The notes: generated by a model not told the origin, from the letters alone. DNA of 64,000 nt from Microglena sp. YARC (GCA_022414725.1 CM039464.1:52890694-52954693), one strand, 5' to 3'. Shown: positions 22,301-35,760, counted from the first letter of the stretch. Numbers and translations are program-made.

Positions 22301-25300
22301 GTGTGTAGTAACGTGGGTCCAAGGAAATGCAATGAAACGTACATGCGAACGTGTGTGTGTGTGTGTGTGTCGTGTGTGTATCAACGGTGGTACCAAGGAA
22401 ATGCATGGAAACGTACAATCGGAAACGTGTCGGTGTGTGTGTGTGTGTGTAGTAACTGTGGGTACCAAGGAAATGCATGAGAACGTATGAAACGTGTGGT
22501 GTGTGTGTGTTGTGTGTGTAGTAACCGTGGGTACGAAGGAAATGCATGGAAACGTACATGGAATAGTGTGTGTGTGTGTGATATGTAGTTAACGTGGGTA
22601 CCAAGGAAATGCATGGAAGTACATGGAAACGTGTGTGTGTTGTGTGTGTGTGTGTAGTAACCGTGGGTACAAGGAAATGCATGGAAACGTAATGGGAAAC
22701 GTGTGGTGGTGTGGTGTTGTGTGTTGTAGAATCGTGGTACCAAGGAAAATGCATGGAAACGTAGCATGGAAACGTTGTGTGTGTGTGTGTGTGTGTGTGT
22801 AGTAGTGGGTACCAAGGAAATTGCATGGAAACGTACATGGAAACGTGTTTGTGTGTGTGTATGTAGTAACCGTGGTACCAAGGAAATGCATGGAAACGTA
22901 CATGGAAACTGTGTGTGGTGGTGTGTGTGTGTGTGTAATAAAGTGGGTACCAAGGAAATGCATGGAAACGTACATGGAATAGTGGTGGTGTGTGTGTGTG
23001 TGTAGTACGTGGGTACCGCAAGGATGCAATGGAAACGTACATAGGAAACGTGTGTGTGGTTGTGTGTGTGTAGTAACTGGGTACCAGGAAATGCATGGAA
23101 ACGCACATTGAAACGTGTGTGTGTGTGTGTGTGTTAGTAAACCGGTGAGGTACAAGGAAAGCATGAACGTACATGGAAACGTGTTGTGTGTGTGTGTGTG
23201 TGTTGTGAAGTAACGGCGGTACCAAGGAAAGAATGGAGAACGTACATGGAAACGTGTGTGTGTGTGTGTGTGTGTTGTTAGTAACATGGTACCAAGGAAA
23301 TGCATTGGTTAACGTACCATGAAACGTCTTTTGTGTGTGTGTGGTGTAGTAAGTGGGGTACCAAGGAAATGCTGGAAACGTACATGAAACTGTGTGTGTT
23401 GTGTGTGTGTAGTAACGTGGTACCAAGGAAATGCATGGAAAGTACATGAAACGTGTGTGTGTGTGTGTGTGAGTAACGTGGGTACCAAGGAAAAGAATGG
23501 AAAAACGTTACATGGAAACATGTGTGGTGTGCTGTTGTGCAGTAACGTGAGTACCAAAGAAATGCATGGAAACGGTACATGGAAACGTGTGTGTGTTGTG
23601 TGATTGATGTAGTAACGTGGTACCAAGGAAAATGCATGGAAACGTACATGGAAACGTGCTGACCTGTGTGTGTGTGTGTGTGTGTGTAGTAACGTGCAGT
23701 ACCAAGCAAGTGCATGGAAACGTCACATGGAAACGTGTGCTGTGTGTGTGTGTTGTAGTAACTGTACCAAGGAAATGCATGGAAACGTTACATGAAACGT
23801 GTGTGGGATGTGTGGTGTGTAGTAACTGGTACCAAGCGAGAGAATGAAAGCGTAAATGGAAACGTGAATGTGTGTTTGTGTGTGTGTAAACGTGGGTACC
23901 AAGGAAATTGCATGGAAAACGTACAATCGAAAGTGCTGTGTGTGTTGTGTGTGTGTGTTGTAGAACGTGGTACCAAGGAAATGCATGGAAAACGTACATT
24001 GGAAAACGTGTGTGTGTGGTGTAGTGTGTATAACGGGTACCAAGGAAATGCATGAAACGACATGAAACGTTGTGTGTGTTGTGTAGTTGTTAGTAACGTG
24101 AGGTACCAAAGGAAATGCGATGGAAACTACATTGGAAACAGTGAGTGTGTCTGTGTGTATGTGTAACGTGGGCTACAAGGAAATGCATGAAACGTACATG
24201 AAACGTGTGTGTGTGTGTTGTTGTGTAGTAACGTTGAGGTACCAAAGGAAATGCATGGAAACGTTACAATGGAAACGTTGTGTGTGTGGGTGTGTGTTAG
24301 TAACCGTGGGTACCAAGGGAATGCATGAAACGTACATGAGAAACGTAGTGTGGATTGTGTGTGTGTGTGTAGTAAGTGGGTACCAAGGAAATTGCATGGA
24401 AACGTACATGAAACGTGTTTGTGTGTGTGTATGTCAGTAACGTGAGTGTACCAAGCAAATGCATGGAAAAACGTACATGGGAAACGTGTGTGTGTGTGTG
24501 TTTTGTGTTGATATAATAACGTGGTACCAAGGAAAGCATGGAAAACGTACATAGAAACGGGTGTGTTGGTGTGTGTGTAGTGAACGTGGTACCAAGGAAA
24601 CTGCATGGAAACGTACATGGAGAACGTGCCCTGTTGTGTGTGTGTTGTTGTTTGTATAACGTGTACCAAGGAAAATGCATGGAAACGTACATGGAACGTG
24701 TGTGTGTGTGTGTTGTGTGTAGTAACGTAGCGGTACCAAGGAAATGCATGGAAACGTTACATGGAACGTGTGTGTGGTGTTGTGTCTTAGTAACGTGACG
24801 GGGTACCAAGGAAATGCATTGAAACCGTACATGAAACGTGGGTGTGTGTGTGTGTGTGTGTAAGTAGTAACGTGTGTACCCAAGGAAATGCATGGGAAAC
24901 GTACATGGAAACGTGGTGTGTTATGTAGTAACGTGGGTACCAAGGAAACTGCATGGAAACGTACATTGGAAACGTTGTGTGTGTGTGTGTGTAGTAACGT
25001 GCAGTAACCAAGGAAATGCAAGGAAATGCATGGAACAACGTGTGTGTGTGGTGTGTGTGTGTAGTAATGAGTACAAGGAATGCAGAAACTTACATGGAAA
25101 CGTGTTGTGTGTGTGTGTGTTTGTATAACAGTGGTACCAAGGGAAAGAATGGAACGTACATGGAACATGTGTGTGTGGTGTGCAGTAACTGAGTACCAAG
25201 GGAAATGATGGAAAGTACATGGAAACGTGTGTGTGCTTTTTTTTTTTGTGTGTGTGTGTGTAGTAACCTGTACCAAGGAAAATGATGAAACGACATTGGA

Positions 25301-26221
25301 AACGTCTGTGTGTGTGTGTGTGTGTGTAGTAACGTGCGTACCAAGGAAAATGCATGGAACGCACATGGAAACGGTGTGTGTTGTGTGTGTGTAAGTAACG
25401 TGGTACAAGGAAAAAATGGAAACGTACAATGAAACGTTGTGTGCTGTGTGTGTGATGTTAGTACGTGGTACCAGGAAAAGAATCGAAACGTACATGAAAC
25501 GTGGTGTGTGATCTGTGTGTGTTGTATAACGTGGAGGACCAAGCGAAATGCATGGAAACGTACATGGAAAACGTGTGTGTGCTGTGTGTTGTTGTGTAGT
25601 AACGTGTACCAAGGAAATCAGGAAACGTAAGGAACGTGTGTGTGTGTGTGTGTGTGTGAGTAAACGTGAGTACCAAGAAATGCAGTGGAAACGTACATGG
25701 ACAACGTGTGCTGTGGCTTGTGTGTGAGTAACGTGGAGTACCAAGAAAAGAATGGAAACGTACATGAAACGTGCTGTGTGTGTAGTGTGTGTGCTGATGT
25801 AGTAACGTGCGTGGTACCAAGGAATCTGGAAACTGCATGGAAACGTGTGGATGTGGTGTGTGTGTAGTAACGTGGGGTACCAAGGAAATGCTTGGAAAGC
25901 GTACATGGAAACGTTGTGTTGTGTGTTGTGTAGTAACGTGAGGTACCAAGGAAATGCATGGAAACCCACATAGAACTCGTGTGTTGTGTGGTGTCATAAC
26001 GTGGTACCAAGGAAAGAATGGAAAACGTACATGGAAACGTATATTGGGTTGGTGTTGTAGTAACGTGGGTAAGGAAAAGAATGGAACGTACATGAAACGT
26101 GTGTGTGGTGTGTGTGTGTGTAACGTATGGTACCAGGGAAATGCATGGAACGACATGGGAAAACGTGTGTGTGTGGGTGTTAGTAACTGGGTACCAAGGA
26201 AAGCATGGAAACATCTCTCTC
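19300..26221. repeat. ~70-bp GT-rich minisatellite array, very noisy
   Basis: The plus-strand unit is GTAGTAACGTGGGTACCAAG GAAATGCATGGAAACGTACA TGGAAACGTGTGTGTG. Spacing near 22.6-23.1 kb is 64-75 bp, implying roughly ninety units. A recurrent variant has GGAAAAGAATGGAAAC in place of GGAAATGCATGGAAAC (for example near 21250, 22258, 23490, 25745 and 26010). Nearly every unit has private one-base indels. Degenerate units start near 18640. The array ends in the gap. Long frames on either strand here are periodic artefacts. Confidence 0.9.
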
Positions 26222-27221
26222 NNNNNNNNNNNNNNNNNNNNNNNNNNNNNNNNNNNNNNNNNNNNNNNNNNNNNNNNNNNNNNNNNNNNNNNNNNNNNNN
26301 NNNNNNNNNNNNNNNNNNNNNNNNNNNNNNNNNNNNNNNNNNNNNNNNNNNNNNNNNNNNNNNNNNNNNNNNNNNNNNNNNNNNNNNNNNNNNNNNNNNN
26401 NNNNNNNNNNNNNNNNNNNNNNNNNNNNNNNNNNNNNNNNNNNNNNNNNNNNNNNNNNNNNNNNNNNNNNNNNNNNNNNNNNNNNNNNNNNNNNNNNNNN
26501 NNNNNNNNNNNNNNNNNNNNNNNNNNNNNNNNNNNNNNNNNNNNNNNNNNNNNNNNNNNNNNNNNNNNNNNNNNNNNNNNNNNNNNNNNNNNNNNNNNNN
26601 NNNNNNNNNNNNNNNNNNNNNNNNNNNNNNNNNNNNNNNNNNNNNNNNNNNNNNNNNNNNNNNNNNNNNNNNNNNNNNNNNNNNNNNNNNNNNNNNNNNN
26701 NNNNNNNNNNNNNNNNNNNNNNNNNNNNNNNNNNNNNNNNNNNNNNNNNNNNNNNNNNNNNNNNNNNNNNNNNNNNNNNNNNNNNNNNNNNNNNNNNNNN
26801 NNNNNNNNNNNNNNNNNNNNNNNNNNNNNNNNNNNNNNNNNNNNNNNNNNNNNNNNNNNNNNNNNNNNNNNNNNNNNNNNNNNNNNNNNNNNNNNNNNNN
26901 NNNNNNNNNNNNNNNNNNNNNNNNNNNNNNNNNNNNNNNNNNNNNNNNNNNNNNNNNNNNNNNNNNNNNNNNNNNNNNNNNNNNNNNNNNNNNNNNNNNN
27001 NNNNNNNNNNNNNNNNNNNNNNNNNNNNNNNNNNNNNNNNNNNNNNNNNNNNNNNNNNNNNNNNNNNNNNNNNNNNNNNNNNNNNNNNNNNNNNNNNNNN
27101 NNNNNNNNNNNNNNNNNNNNNNNNNNNNNNNNNNNNNNNNNNNNNNNNNNNNNNNNNNNNNNNNNNNNNNNNNNNNNNNNNNNNNNNNNNNNNNNNNNNN
27201 NNNNNNNNNNNNNNNNNNNNN
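26222..27221. other. Assembly gap of exactly 1,000 N
   Basis: The round length suggests a placeholder. The ~70-bp array enters it on the left. Different CA-rich sequence leaves it on the right. Confidence 0.99.
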
Positions 27222-28541
27222 ACATACACAGACATACACACACGTATACAACACTGCATACAATTGACACAAACACTTCCACCACCACCACTACCACTGT
27301 GCAAATCCATCTTCTTCCCCATGCCTGCTGTTGAACCACACACCTTTGCACAGCAGACACACACATAAGCATCTAATGAATGTGTTATTGAAACACAGTA
27401 CACAGACCACATCCCTCCCTCAACCAACACACCAAACACCAACACAACCCCACCACACCAAACACCACCACAACCACTACCACAACCACCACCAACCACC
27501 ACCAACACCACCACCGCCACTGTGCAGCATCTGTTTCCTATGACTGCCCCCAGTCCCCAAGCTGCAATGTTGAAACACACACCACACAAATGGCACACAA
27601 ACGCACGCTGGTCTCGAACACACACACACACACACCACACACACACACAACATTAAACACAAGCGTGCCCTTTCGAACACACACACACACACACACACAG
27701 ACACACACACACACACACACACACATCACCAAGCGTGTGAACACATACACACAACCACGTCCTCCAGCACCACCAACACCAACACCACCACAACACCAAA
27801 CACCGCCACTGTAGCAGCATCTTCTTTCCTATTAACTGCCCAGTCCAAGCTGCAATGTTGAAACACATCACACACACACCACAAACGCAACACAAACTCA
27901 CGCTTGGTTGAACACACACACACATACACATTAACACACGCGTGTTGAAAGACATAACACACACTCTCCAACACCAACACCAACACCAACCACCACCAAC
28001 ACACCAACACCACCAACACCAACACCAACACACCAACACACCAACAACCCACCACACCAACAACCACAACCACCACCAACCCACCAACACCACCAACACC
28101 TCCACACCAACACCACCAACCACCACCCCACGCACCACCACCACCACAAACACCACCACCACCACCACAGCCACAACCAACCCACAACCACACACCAGCA
28201 ACCACCACCACCAAACAACCACACCACAACACCCAAACCACCACCACCACCACAACCACAACACCACCACCACAACCACCACCACAATCACCACCACCAC
28301 AAACCACCACCACAACCACCACAACCCACCCACCTGACCACACACCACACCACAACCATCTCTAACATAACCACCACCTACTCCCCACAACACCAGCAAA
28401 CCACCACAACCACCACAACCACCACCACCACTACCACTGTGCAAGGCACTTCCTTCCCAATGACTGCCCAGTCCCAAGCTGCAATGTTTGAAAACACACA
28501 CACCAACACACAAATGCACACAAAACTCACGCTTGCGTGAA

Positions 28542-28574
<33 letters not shown>

Positions 28575-28576
28575 CA

Positions 28577-28627
<51 letters not shown>

Positions 28628-28700
28628 TAACACAAGCGTGTTTGAACACATACACACCACACTCTCCAGCACCACCACCACCCCACCACCACTGTTGCAG
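27222..28700 (+). repeat. Acceptor-edge echoes of the exon at 28701 in CA/CCA-rich intron
   Basis: Copies of CCACTGTGCAGGCATCTTCT TCCCCATGACTGCCCAGTCC CAAGCTGCAATGTT occur near 27294, 27517, 27807 and 28432, each joined to CACACA runs and ACCACC. They match the start of the exon at 28701 including its acceptor. Confidence 0.8.
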
Positions 28701-28992
28701 GCATCTTCTTCCCCATGACTGCCCAGTCCCAAGCCGCAATGTTTGTGCCGAAAGGAATGGGTAGCTGTGCCGACACCCACCACCACCACCAGCAGCAGAC
28801 ACCACCACCACCACCCCACCACCACTGTGCAAGGCAATCTCTTCCCCATGACTGGCCCAGTCCCAAGCCGCAAGTTTGTGCGAAAGGAATGGGTAGCTGT
28901 GCCGACACCAACCAGTTCGGTGCCTGTAGTGACCCCTGGAATCACTATTGGGAGAAATGTACTCAACAAGCGCATGTCCTGTTGGGGGCGAG
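28701..28992 (+). CDS. Exon region of an unrecognised plus-strand gene (two overlapping copies)
   Basis: After acceptor TGTTGCAG an exon-like stretch encodes IFFPMTAQSQAAMFVPKGMG and then SCADT. A second, longer copy from about 28828 continues through NQFGACSDPWNHYWEKC to a donor (GATGG, then GTAGGTGAGG). The two copies differ by small indels, so the coding frame is ambiguous; the alternative frame reads FVRKEWVAVPTPTSSVPVVT. I do not recognise the family. Donor-edge copies follow at 29085-29185. The exon belongs to the same strand as 30887-30961 and the exons at 34837-36697, but the phase at this junction does not join cleanly, so a missing exon or base errors are likely. Confidence 0.45.
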
Positions 28993-29084
28993 TGATGTGA
29001 TGGGTAGGTGAGGCAAAGGGTGCTCAGTGCTGGGATTGTGTGTGGGGGTAAGGGGTGGGGGGCCCTATGTGCCAATACCAGCCA

Positions 29085-30661
29085 TTCGTTGACGTTGTCT
29101 GCCCGTGCATAGTGCTATATGGGAGATACGCGTCAACAAGCCAGCATGTCCTCGTTTGTGCGAGTGATGTGATGGGGTAGGTTTGAGGCACAGGGTAGGC
29201 GTGCCTGGTGGGGGGGGGGTGTGCGGAGTGCCCGAGAATCTGCTATCTCATTCACTCTATCTCAGTGCCGCTTCTCCACCCTTCTCCATCCAACCAGCCC
29301 CCACATCCCTCACGCCAACACTCTCATGCGTGCATATACACACTACCCCCCACACACACACACACCGCCCCTCCACCAATCACACAGCAATACACCACCC
29401 AGAACACGAGCGATGACACTATATCACAATATCTATATAGCGTGCGCCCTCCACCGCTATCAACCACCCACCACCTACTCACACATACACTCTCTCTCAA
29501 ACACACCACACACACACACACACTCCAGCAACACTCCCCATCACCCGCCCACCCACCACGCCTCCAATCACACACATACAATATCTCTCACCACCACACA
29601 CGCACACATTCAGACACACTCCCAACCCACCCCCACCACCACCCATCACCAATACACCCTCTCGCACACACACGCACACCCTTCCCCCACCCCAGCCCCA
29701 CCCCACCACCACCTATCACACACATAACACCCTCTCCGCACACACACACGCACACGCTCCCCCACCCCACCCCACCACCCACCATCACACACATACACCC
29801 CTCCGCACACACACACGACAAACACTCCCCCACCCCACCCCACCACCCACCCATCACACACATAAACACCCTCTGCGCACACACACACGCACACGCTCCC
29901 CCACCCCACCCCACCACCACCCCATCACACACCATTACACCCTCTTGCACACAGCACACGCACACGCTCCCCCACCCCACCCCACCACACCCAGTCACCA
30001 CACATACACCCTCGCGCACACACACACGCACACGCCCCCTTCAACCCACCCCACCCCACCACCACCCATCCACACAACATACACCTCTCGCACACACAAC
30101 ACGCACACGGCTCCCCCACCCACCCCACCCACCACCCATCACACAACATACACCCCCGCACAAACACACACGCAACACGCCTCCCCCACCCCCACCCACC
30201 ACCACCCATGCACACACATACACCCTCTCCCACACACGCACCACACCTCCCCCACCCCACCCCACCCGCCCGCCCGCCACCGATGATCCACACCACGTAC
30301 ACTGACTCACACACACATTCACAAACACACACCACTGCACCCACCCACCCCACCCCCAGCTCCAGCCCCACACCACTCAACTGACACACACACACTGCAC
30401 CCACCCACCCCACCCCCCAGCTCCAGCCCCCACACACTCACTACAACACACCACACTACAAACCAGTTAACAACTCGCACACTCACAACACACACACAAC
30501 AACACACCACCTCCACATTCACAAACACACTCACACTTCTTCCCCCCCCCCCCCCCCCCCCCACCCACACCACCCACACACACACTTACTGACACACAAG
30601 GAAGTCACTGACACAACACACGCACACACACACACGACACTCCCTTTCTCTGTCTCTCACA

Positions 30662-30699
<38 letters not shown>

Positions 30700-30705
30700 G
30701 CACTT
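29085..30705 (+). repeat. Donor-edge echo followed by ~65-bp CACAC/CCACC array
   Basis: 29085-29185 is a diverged copy of the preceding exon end and donor (GAGTGATGTGATGGGGTAGG). From 29560 to 30290, units of ACACACACGCACACGCTCCC CCACCCCACCCCACCACC and CATCACACACATACACCCTC repeat about every 60-75 bp. No other gene is seen. Confidence 0.75.
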
Positions 30706-30730
30706 GTCTCGAAGAGCTACGAAGATGATG
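30706..30730 (+). repeat. Acceptor-edge echo of the exon at 30887
   Basis: GTCTCGAAGAGCTACGAAGA TGATGGCTGAT matches the interior of the next exon (CTTGAAGGAGCCACGAAGATGATGGCTGAT) about 185 bp upstream of it. Confidence 0.6.
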
Positions 30731-30886
30731 GCTGATTAGCCCGCCCCAATACCTGCAACAATAATAACCCCCCACACCCACATCACAAACCACATAACAC
30801 CACCACCCACCACCACCACCACACACACACTGACTCCCCCCCCCCCCCCCACAACCACACCACACACAACACACACAAACCGATGC

Positions 30887-30961
30887 AGACACGAGGCCCT
30901 TGTCCTTGAAGGAGCCACGAAGATGATGGCTGATAGCCCGCCTGAGTATATGACAAATAAA
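30887..30961 (+). CDS. 75-bp exon of the unrecognised plus-strand gene
   Basis: Acceptor ACCGATGCAG and donor AATAAA followed by GTAAGACC bound an exon that reads HEALVLEGATKMMADSPPEY followed by MTNK in the single fully sensible frame. It has strong codon-like character and good splice consensus. The upstream flank is CA-rich, as for other acceptors in this window. The family is not recognised. Confidence 0.6.
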
Positions 30962-30969
30962 GTAAGACC

Positions 30970-31240
30970 CGGCATATCATTTGATGTGATCATATCATTT
31001 GATACTTGACCATATCATTTCATGTGACCATATTCGATTTGTTGATGTTGATCATATCATTCATGTTGACCATATCATTTTGATGTTGACCATATCATTT
31101 GCATTTAACCATATCATTTGATGTTGACCAATATATGATGTTGACATATCATTTGATGTGACCATATACATTTCCGATGTGACCATATTCATTTGATGTG
31201 ACCATATCATTTGATGTTTTGAACCATATCATATTGAGAT
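30970..31240 (+). repeat. 18-19-bp tandem array CATATCATTTGATGTTGAC
   Basis: About 14 units of ATATCATTTGATGTGACC begin just after the donor at 30962. Units vary by 1-2 bases. Confidence 0.85.
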
Positions 31241-31349
31241 CACACAAACTGCATCATATGAATTGATATAAATGGTAAACTTTAGCCCCCGAGTACATGA
31301 CGCGAAAGTAGATACACGAGCATGAGAAGTAACTTGCACTAGGGGATGG

Positions 31350-31730
31350 GTTTTGCTACAAGTAGGTGTGAGTAATGTGAGCAGTACACGGCGCGTAAGT
31401 ATTGACATGGCCGCGTGAGATGCGCGCTTTGCACTGGGGAATCTGGTACTATGATGGCTTTTGTAGAGTAGTGTTACATTACATTACAATTACATTTACC
31501 ATATTTTATATATTACATAACATACATGTTAAAGTCTTACTTGGACACCTGCTGTAGGGTGTCAGAGACTCCTCTGCTTTAAAAGTGTGAGAAATGTGAG
31601 CAGTACACGGCGCCGTAAGTTACTACACGGCTCGTGAGATTTGCTTGCGCTGGGAATGGTACTATGATTGGTCTTTTGTAGAGTAGTGTGAGTAAATGTG
31701 AGCTGCTACACGGCGCAAAGTACCTTACAT
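31350..31730 (+). repeat. Repeats of GTGAGCAGTACACGGCGC-AAGTA
   Basis: Three to four copies, with GGCTTTTGTAGAGTAGTG, occur near 31368-31480, 31590-31700 and 31705-31760. No coding sequence is seen. Confidence 0.6.
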
Positions 31731-31819
31731 GGATATTGAGCAGTACATGACGCGTACATACCACACACCACTAGCACCACCACCACCACACACACACACC
31801 CCACCCCAACCGCACCGAT

Positions 31820-32798
31820 CACTACAACCTGCTGTGTTGGGCATTGAAAAGATGCCCCCAACAAGCACACACAAACACACCACCGAACAGCCACCATCAA
31901 CCCCTGACCCACGCCACTCCACGCCCACCCCACCGCAGTGCCACTACCAACCCTGCTGTGTTGTGGGCATACAGAGTGCTGGCCCCCCCCACCACACATA
32001 CAAAACCACCACCGGAACAACCACCAATCAACCCCTGACCCACCCACTCCACCCACCCGCACCGCAGTCCCACTAACAACCCTGCTGTGTTGGGCAACAT
32101 ACAGAGTGTGCCCCCCTAACCCACATAGCAAGACACCACCACCGAATTACCACCATCAACCCCTGACCCACCCAGCTCCACCCCAAACCCACCGCCAGTC
32201 CACACAACCCTGCTGTGTTGGGCATAGCAAGCAGTGTGCCCCCCCCACGCCACACATACAAACACCACCACCGAAACACCACCATCAACCCCCCTGACCC
32301 ACCCACTCCACCCCACCCCACCCCACCGCAGTCCACTACAACCCAGCTGTGTGGCATGAAGAGTGTTACCCCCCCCCCCCCCCACCCACACACAACACAC
32401 CACACAACCCACACACACAGCACACACACACCACACACGCCACACCGCGAGCCCAACCCCAACCCACGCAGGTCCACTAGCAAGCCAGGCTGTGTTTGGC
32501 ATGAGAGTGTTACCCCCCCCCCCCCGCCCCCCCCCCCACCCAGCCCACCCCAACACACACCACCCCAACACACACACACCACCACTCCCCCCCCCACCGC
32601 AGTCCACTACAACCCAGCTGCGTTGGGCAATCGAACAGTGTTAGCCCGCCCCACCCCCCCACACACACACACACGCGACCCGCACCCCGCACCCCCCCCA
32701 ACACACCCCACCCCACTCCACCCAACACACCACCGCAGTCAAACACTACAACCCAGCTGTGTTGGGCCATGAAGAGTGTTACCCCTTCCCCCTCCCCC

Positions 32799-32829
<31 letters not shown>

Positions 32830-34836
32830 ACACATGTACACACACACACACACACACACACTTCAGATCACACACACACAACAGGCTTCGCACCCCGCAC
32901 CCCCAGCGCACGCTATCTGGATCCCATCTCCCACACCCGCAGTCCACTACAACCCAGCTGTGTTGGGCATGAAGTAAGTGTTACCTCCCCCCCCCCCCAC
33001 AAACACACACACACACACATAACACCACACACAAGCCCGCACCCCGCACCCCGCACCCCCCCACACACCCCATCCAACTCCACCCCACCCCACCCCACCC
33101 CACCGCAGTCCACTACAACCAGCTGTGTTGGGCATGAAGAGTGTTACCACCGACCCCCCCCCCCCCCCCACACACACACACACCGCACACCGCACACGCG
33201 CACACACGCACACCGCACCCCACCCCACTCCACCCCACCCACCCCACCGCAGTCCACTACAACCCAGCTGTGTTGGGCATGAAGAGTGTCACCCGCCCAA
33301 CCCCACCCCCCCCCCCCCCCATCCACACACACACACCTCACCCCGCTACCAGTCGCACTCCCGCACCCCCCCCCCAACAACCCCACCCCCCACTCCACCC
33401 CCACCCCACCCCCACTGCAGTCCACTACAACCAGCTGTGTTGGGCATGAAGAGTGTTTCCCCCTCCCCCCCCCAACACACACCACCGCACCCCGTACCGC
33501 CGCACCCCCCCACACACCCCCACCCGAAACTCCAGTCCCACCCACCCCACCCGCAGTCCACTACAACCCAGCTGTGTTGGGCATGAAAGAGTGTTACCCC
33601 CCCCCCCACCCCCCCACCACCACCCCCCCACACACACACACCCCCGCACCCCGCACCCCGCCCCCCCCCAACACACCCCACCCACTCCACCCCACGCCCA
33701 CCCCACCGCAGTCCACTACAACCCAGCTTGTGTTTGGCATGAAGAGTGTTACCCCCCCCCCCCCCCCCACACACACACACAACACTCGCACGCCCGCACC
33801 CCCCCCAACACACCCCAACCAACTCCCCCCCACCCCTCCTCGACCCGCAGTCCACTACAACCCAGCTGTGTTGGGCATGAAGAGTGTACCCCCACCCCCC
33901 CACCACCACACACACACAACCCGCACCCCGCACCCCCCCACACTCCCCCCACCCCACTCCACCCCACCCCACCCCCACCGCAGTCCACTACAACCCAGCT
34001 GTGTTTGGCATGGAAGAGTGTTTACCCCCCCCCCCCCCCCGCCCCCCCCAACACACACACAAACTCGCACCCCGCACCCCCGCACCCCCCCCCAACACAC
34101 CCCACCCAACTCCACCCCACCCACCCCACCGCAGTCCACTACAACCCAGCTGTGTTGGGCATGAAGAGTGTTACCGTCCAGTCCACCACCACCACCACAC
34201 ACACACAACCCGCACCCCGCACCCCCCCACTCCACCCCCCCCCACTCCACCCCACCCCCACCGCAGTCCACTACAACGCCAGCTGTGTTGGGCATGAAGA
34301 GTGTTACCCCCCCCCCCCCCCCCTCCCCCCCCCACCCCCACACACACACACCCGCACCCCAACCCACCCCCCCCACACACCCACCCACTCCACCCCACCC
34401 CACCCCACTGCAGTCCACTACAACCCAGCTGTGTTGGGCATGAAGAGTGTTACCCCCCCCCCACACACACACACACCCCGCACCCCACGCACCACCCACC
34501 CACCCCACCCCACCGCAGTCCACTACAAACCCAGCTGTGTTGGGCATGAAGAGTGTTACCCCACCACCACCCACAAACCACCACCACCACCACCACCACA
34601 CACACACACCGCACCCCGCACCCCGCACCCCCCTACACACACCCCACCCCACTCCACCCACCCACCCCAGCCGCAGTCCACTACAACCCAGCTGTGTTGG
34701 GCATGAAGAGTGTTACGCCCCCACCCCCCCCACACACACACCACACACACACATCACCGCACACCGCACCCCGCCACCCCGCCAACACACCCCACTCCAC
34801 CCCACCTTACCACCGCACCCCGCAGTCCACTACAAC
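31820..34836 (+). repeat. ~100-190-bp echo array of the acceptor edge of the exon at 34837
   Basis: The motif CACCGCAGTCCACTACAACC CAGCTGTGTTGGGCATGAAG AGTGTTACC recurs about 20 times, for example near 31932, 32050, 32190, 32327, 32470, 32598, 32738, 32938, 33105, 33249, 33415, 33552, 33706, 33847, 33980, 34130, 34262, 34410, 34516 and 34673. Each copy includes the acceptor CGCAG and about 40 bases of exon, then C-runs and CACACA. Copies closest to the exon match it best, and copies beyond 32.3 kb are more degenerate. Confidence 0.9.
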
Positions 34837-34930
34837 CCAGCTGTGTTGGGCATGAAGAGTGTGGACATCAAAGAGTTTATCAAGGCCGTCTATGCTGCTC
34901 AGTACAGAATATACGACTGCCAGCAGAAGG
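34826..34930 (+). CDS. Exon of the unrecognised plus-strand gene
   Basis: After the acceptor CCGCAG it encodes VHYNPAVLGMKSV, continues DIKEFIKAVYAAQYRIYDCQ QK, and ends at donor GTGAATG (about 34931). Only this last copy of the acceptor-edge array continues into real coding sequence. Its end is phase 0 and joins to the next exon start (GTT GAG CTG). Six copies of its donor edge follow. The family is unknown to me; the sequence is helical and soluble-looking. Confidence 0.7.
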
Positions 34931-35760
34931 TGAATGTCCTAGCTACTGAAAACAACAACAATAACACAGCAGGGTAGTAGTGCACTGTGGTGGATGGGGT
35001 GAGGCAGGTTGGGTTGTAAAGGCCGTCTAAACTATGCAGTACAGTACAGAATATACGACTGCCAGCAGAAGGAGAGTGAACTAGCTCAACTACTGAAACA
35101 ACAACAACAACAACAACAACACAGCAGGGTAGTAGTGCACTGAGGTGGATGGGGTGAGGCAAGGTTGGGTGTAAAGGCCGTCTATGCTGCTCGTAGTACA
35201 CGAATATACGACTGCCAGCAGAAGGTGAGTGAGTGAACTAGCCCAACTACTGGAGGAAAAGAAGAAAAAAAACGCAGCAGCAGGGTAGTAGTGCGCAGCG
35301 GTTGAGTTGGGTTGTGAAGGCCGTCTATGCTGCTCAGTACAGAATATACGACTGCCAGCAGAAGGTGAATGTCCTGGCTACTGAATCAACAACGACAGCA
35401 ACAACACAGCAGGGTAGTAGTGCACTGTGGTGGATGGGGTGAGGCAGTTTGGGTTGTAAAGGCCGCCTATGCTGCTCAGTACAGAATATACGACGGCCAG
35501 CAGAACGTGGGTGAATAATAGCCCAACTACTGAAAATAACAACAATAACACAGCAGGGTAGTAGTGCACTGTGGTGGATGGGGTGAGGCAGGTTGGGTTG
35601 TAAAGGCCGTCTAAACTATACAGTACAGTACAGTACAGAATATACGACTGCCAGCAGAAGGAGAGTGAACTAGCCCAACTACTGAAACAACAACAACAAC
35701 AACAACAACAGCAACAACAACAACAACAACAGCAGCAACAACATAGCAGGGTAATAGTGC
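34931..35760 (+). repeat. ~140-150-bp donor-edge echo array
   Basis: GGCCGTCTATGCTGCTCAGT ACAGAATATACGACTGCCAG CAGAAGGTGA repeats near 35022, 35178, 35319, 35460 and 35607. Each copy is followed by an (AAC)n run, GCAGGGTAGTAGTGCACTG and GGTGGATGGGGTGAGGCAGG. Every copy therefore has the exon tail plus a usable donor. Confidence 0.9.

Noticed and set aside
19300..26221. Many long frames rich in H, T, F and Y (HTHTFPCTFPCISLVP)
   Set aside because: They are translations of a ~70-bp array in all frames, with random indels and no protein character.
25458..27646. Frames spanning the N gap
   Set aside because: Their length comes from 1,000 ambiguous bases.
27222..28992. A minus-strand exon reading IPFGTNIAAWDWAVMGKKMP
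   Set aside because: The frame looks protein-like, but the minus strand lacks a GT donor at the unit edge, whereas the plus strand has a CAG acceptor and a GTAGG donor.
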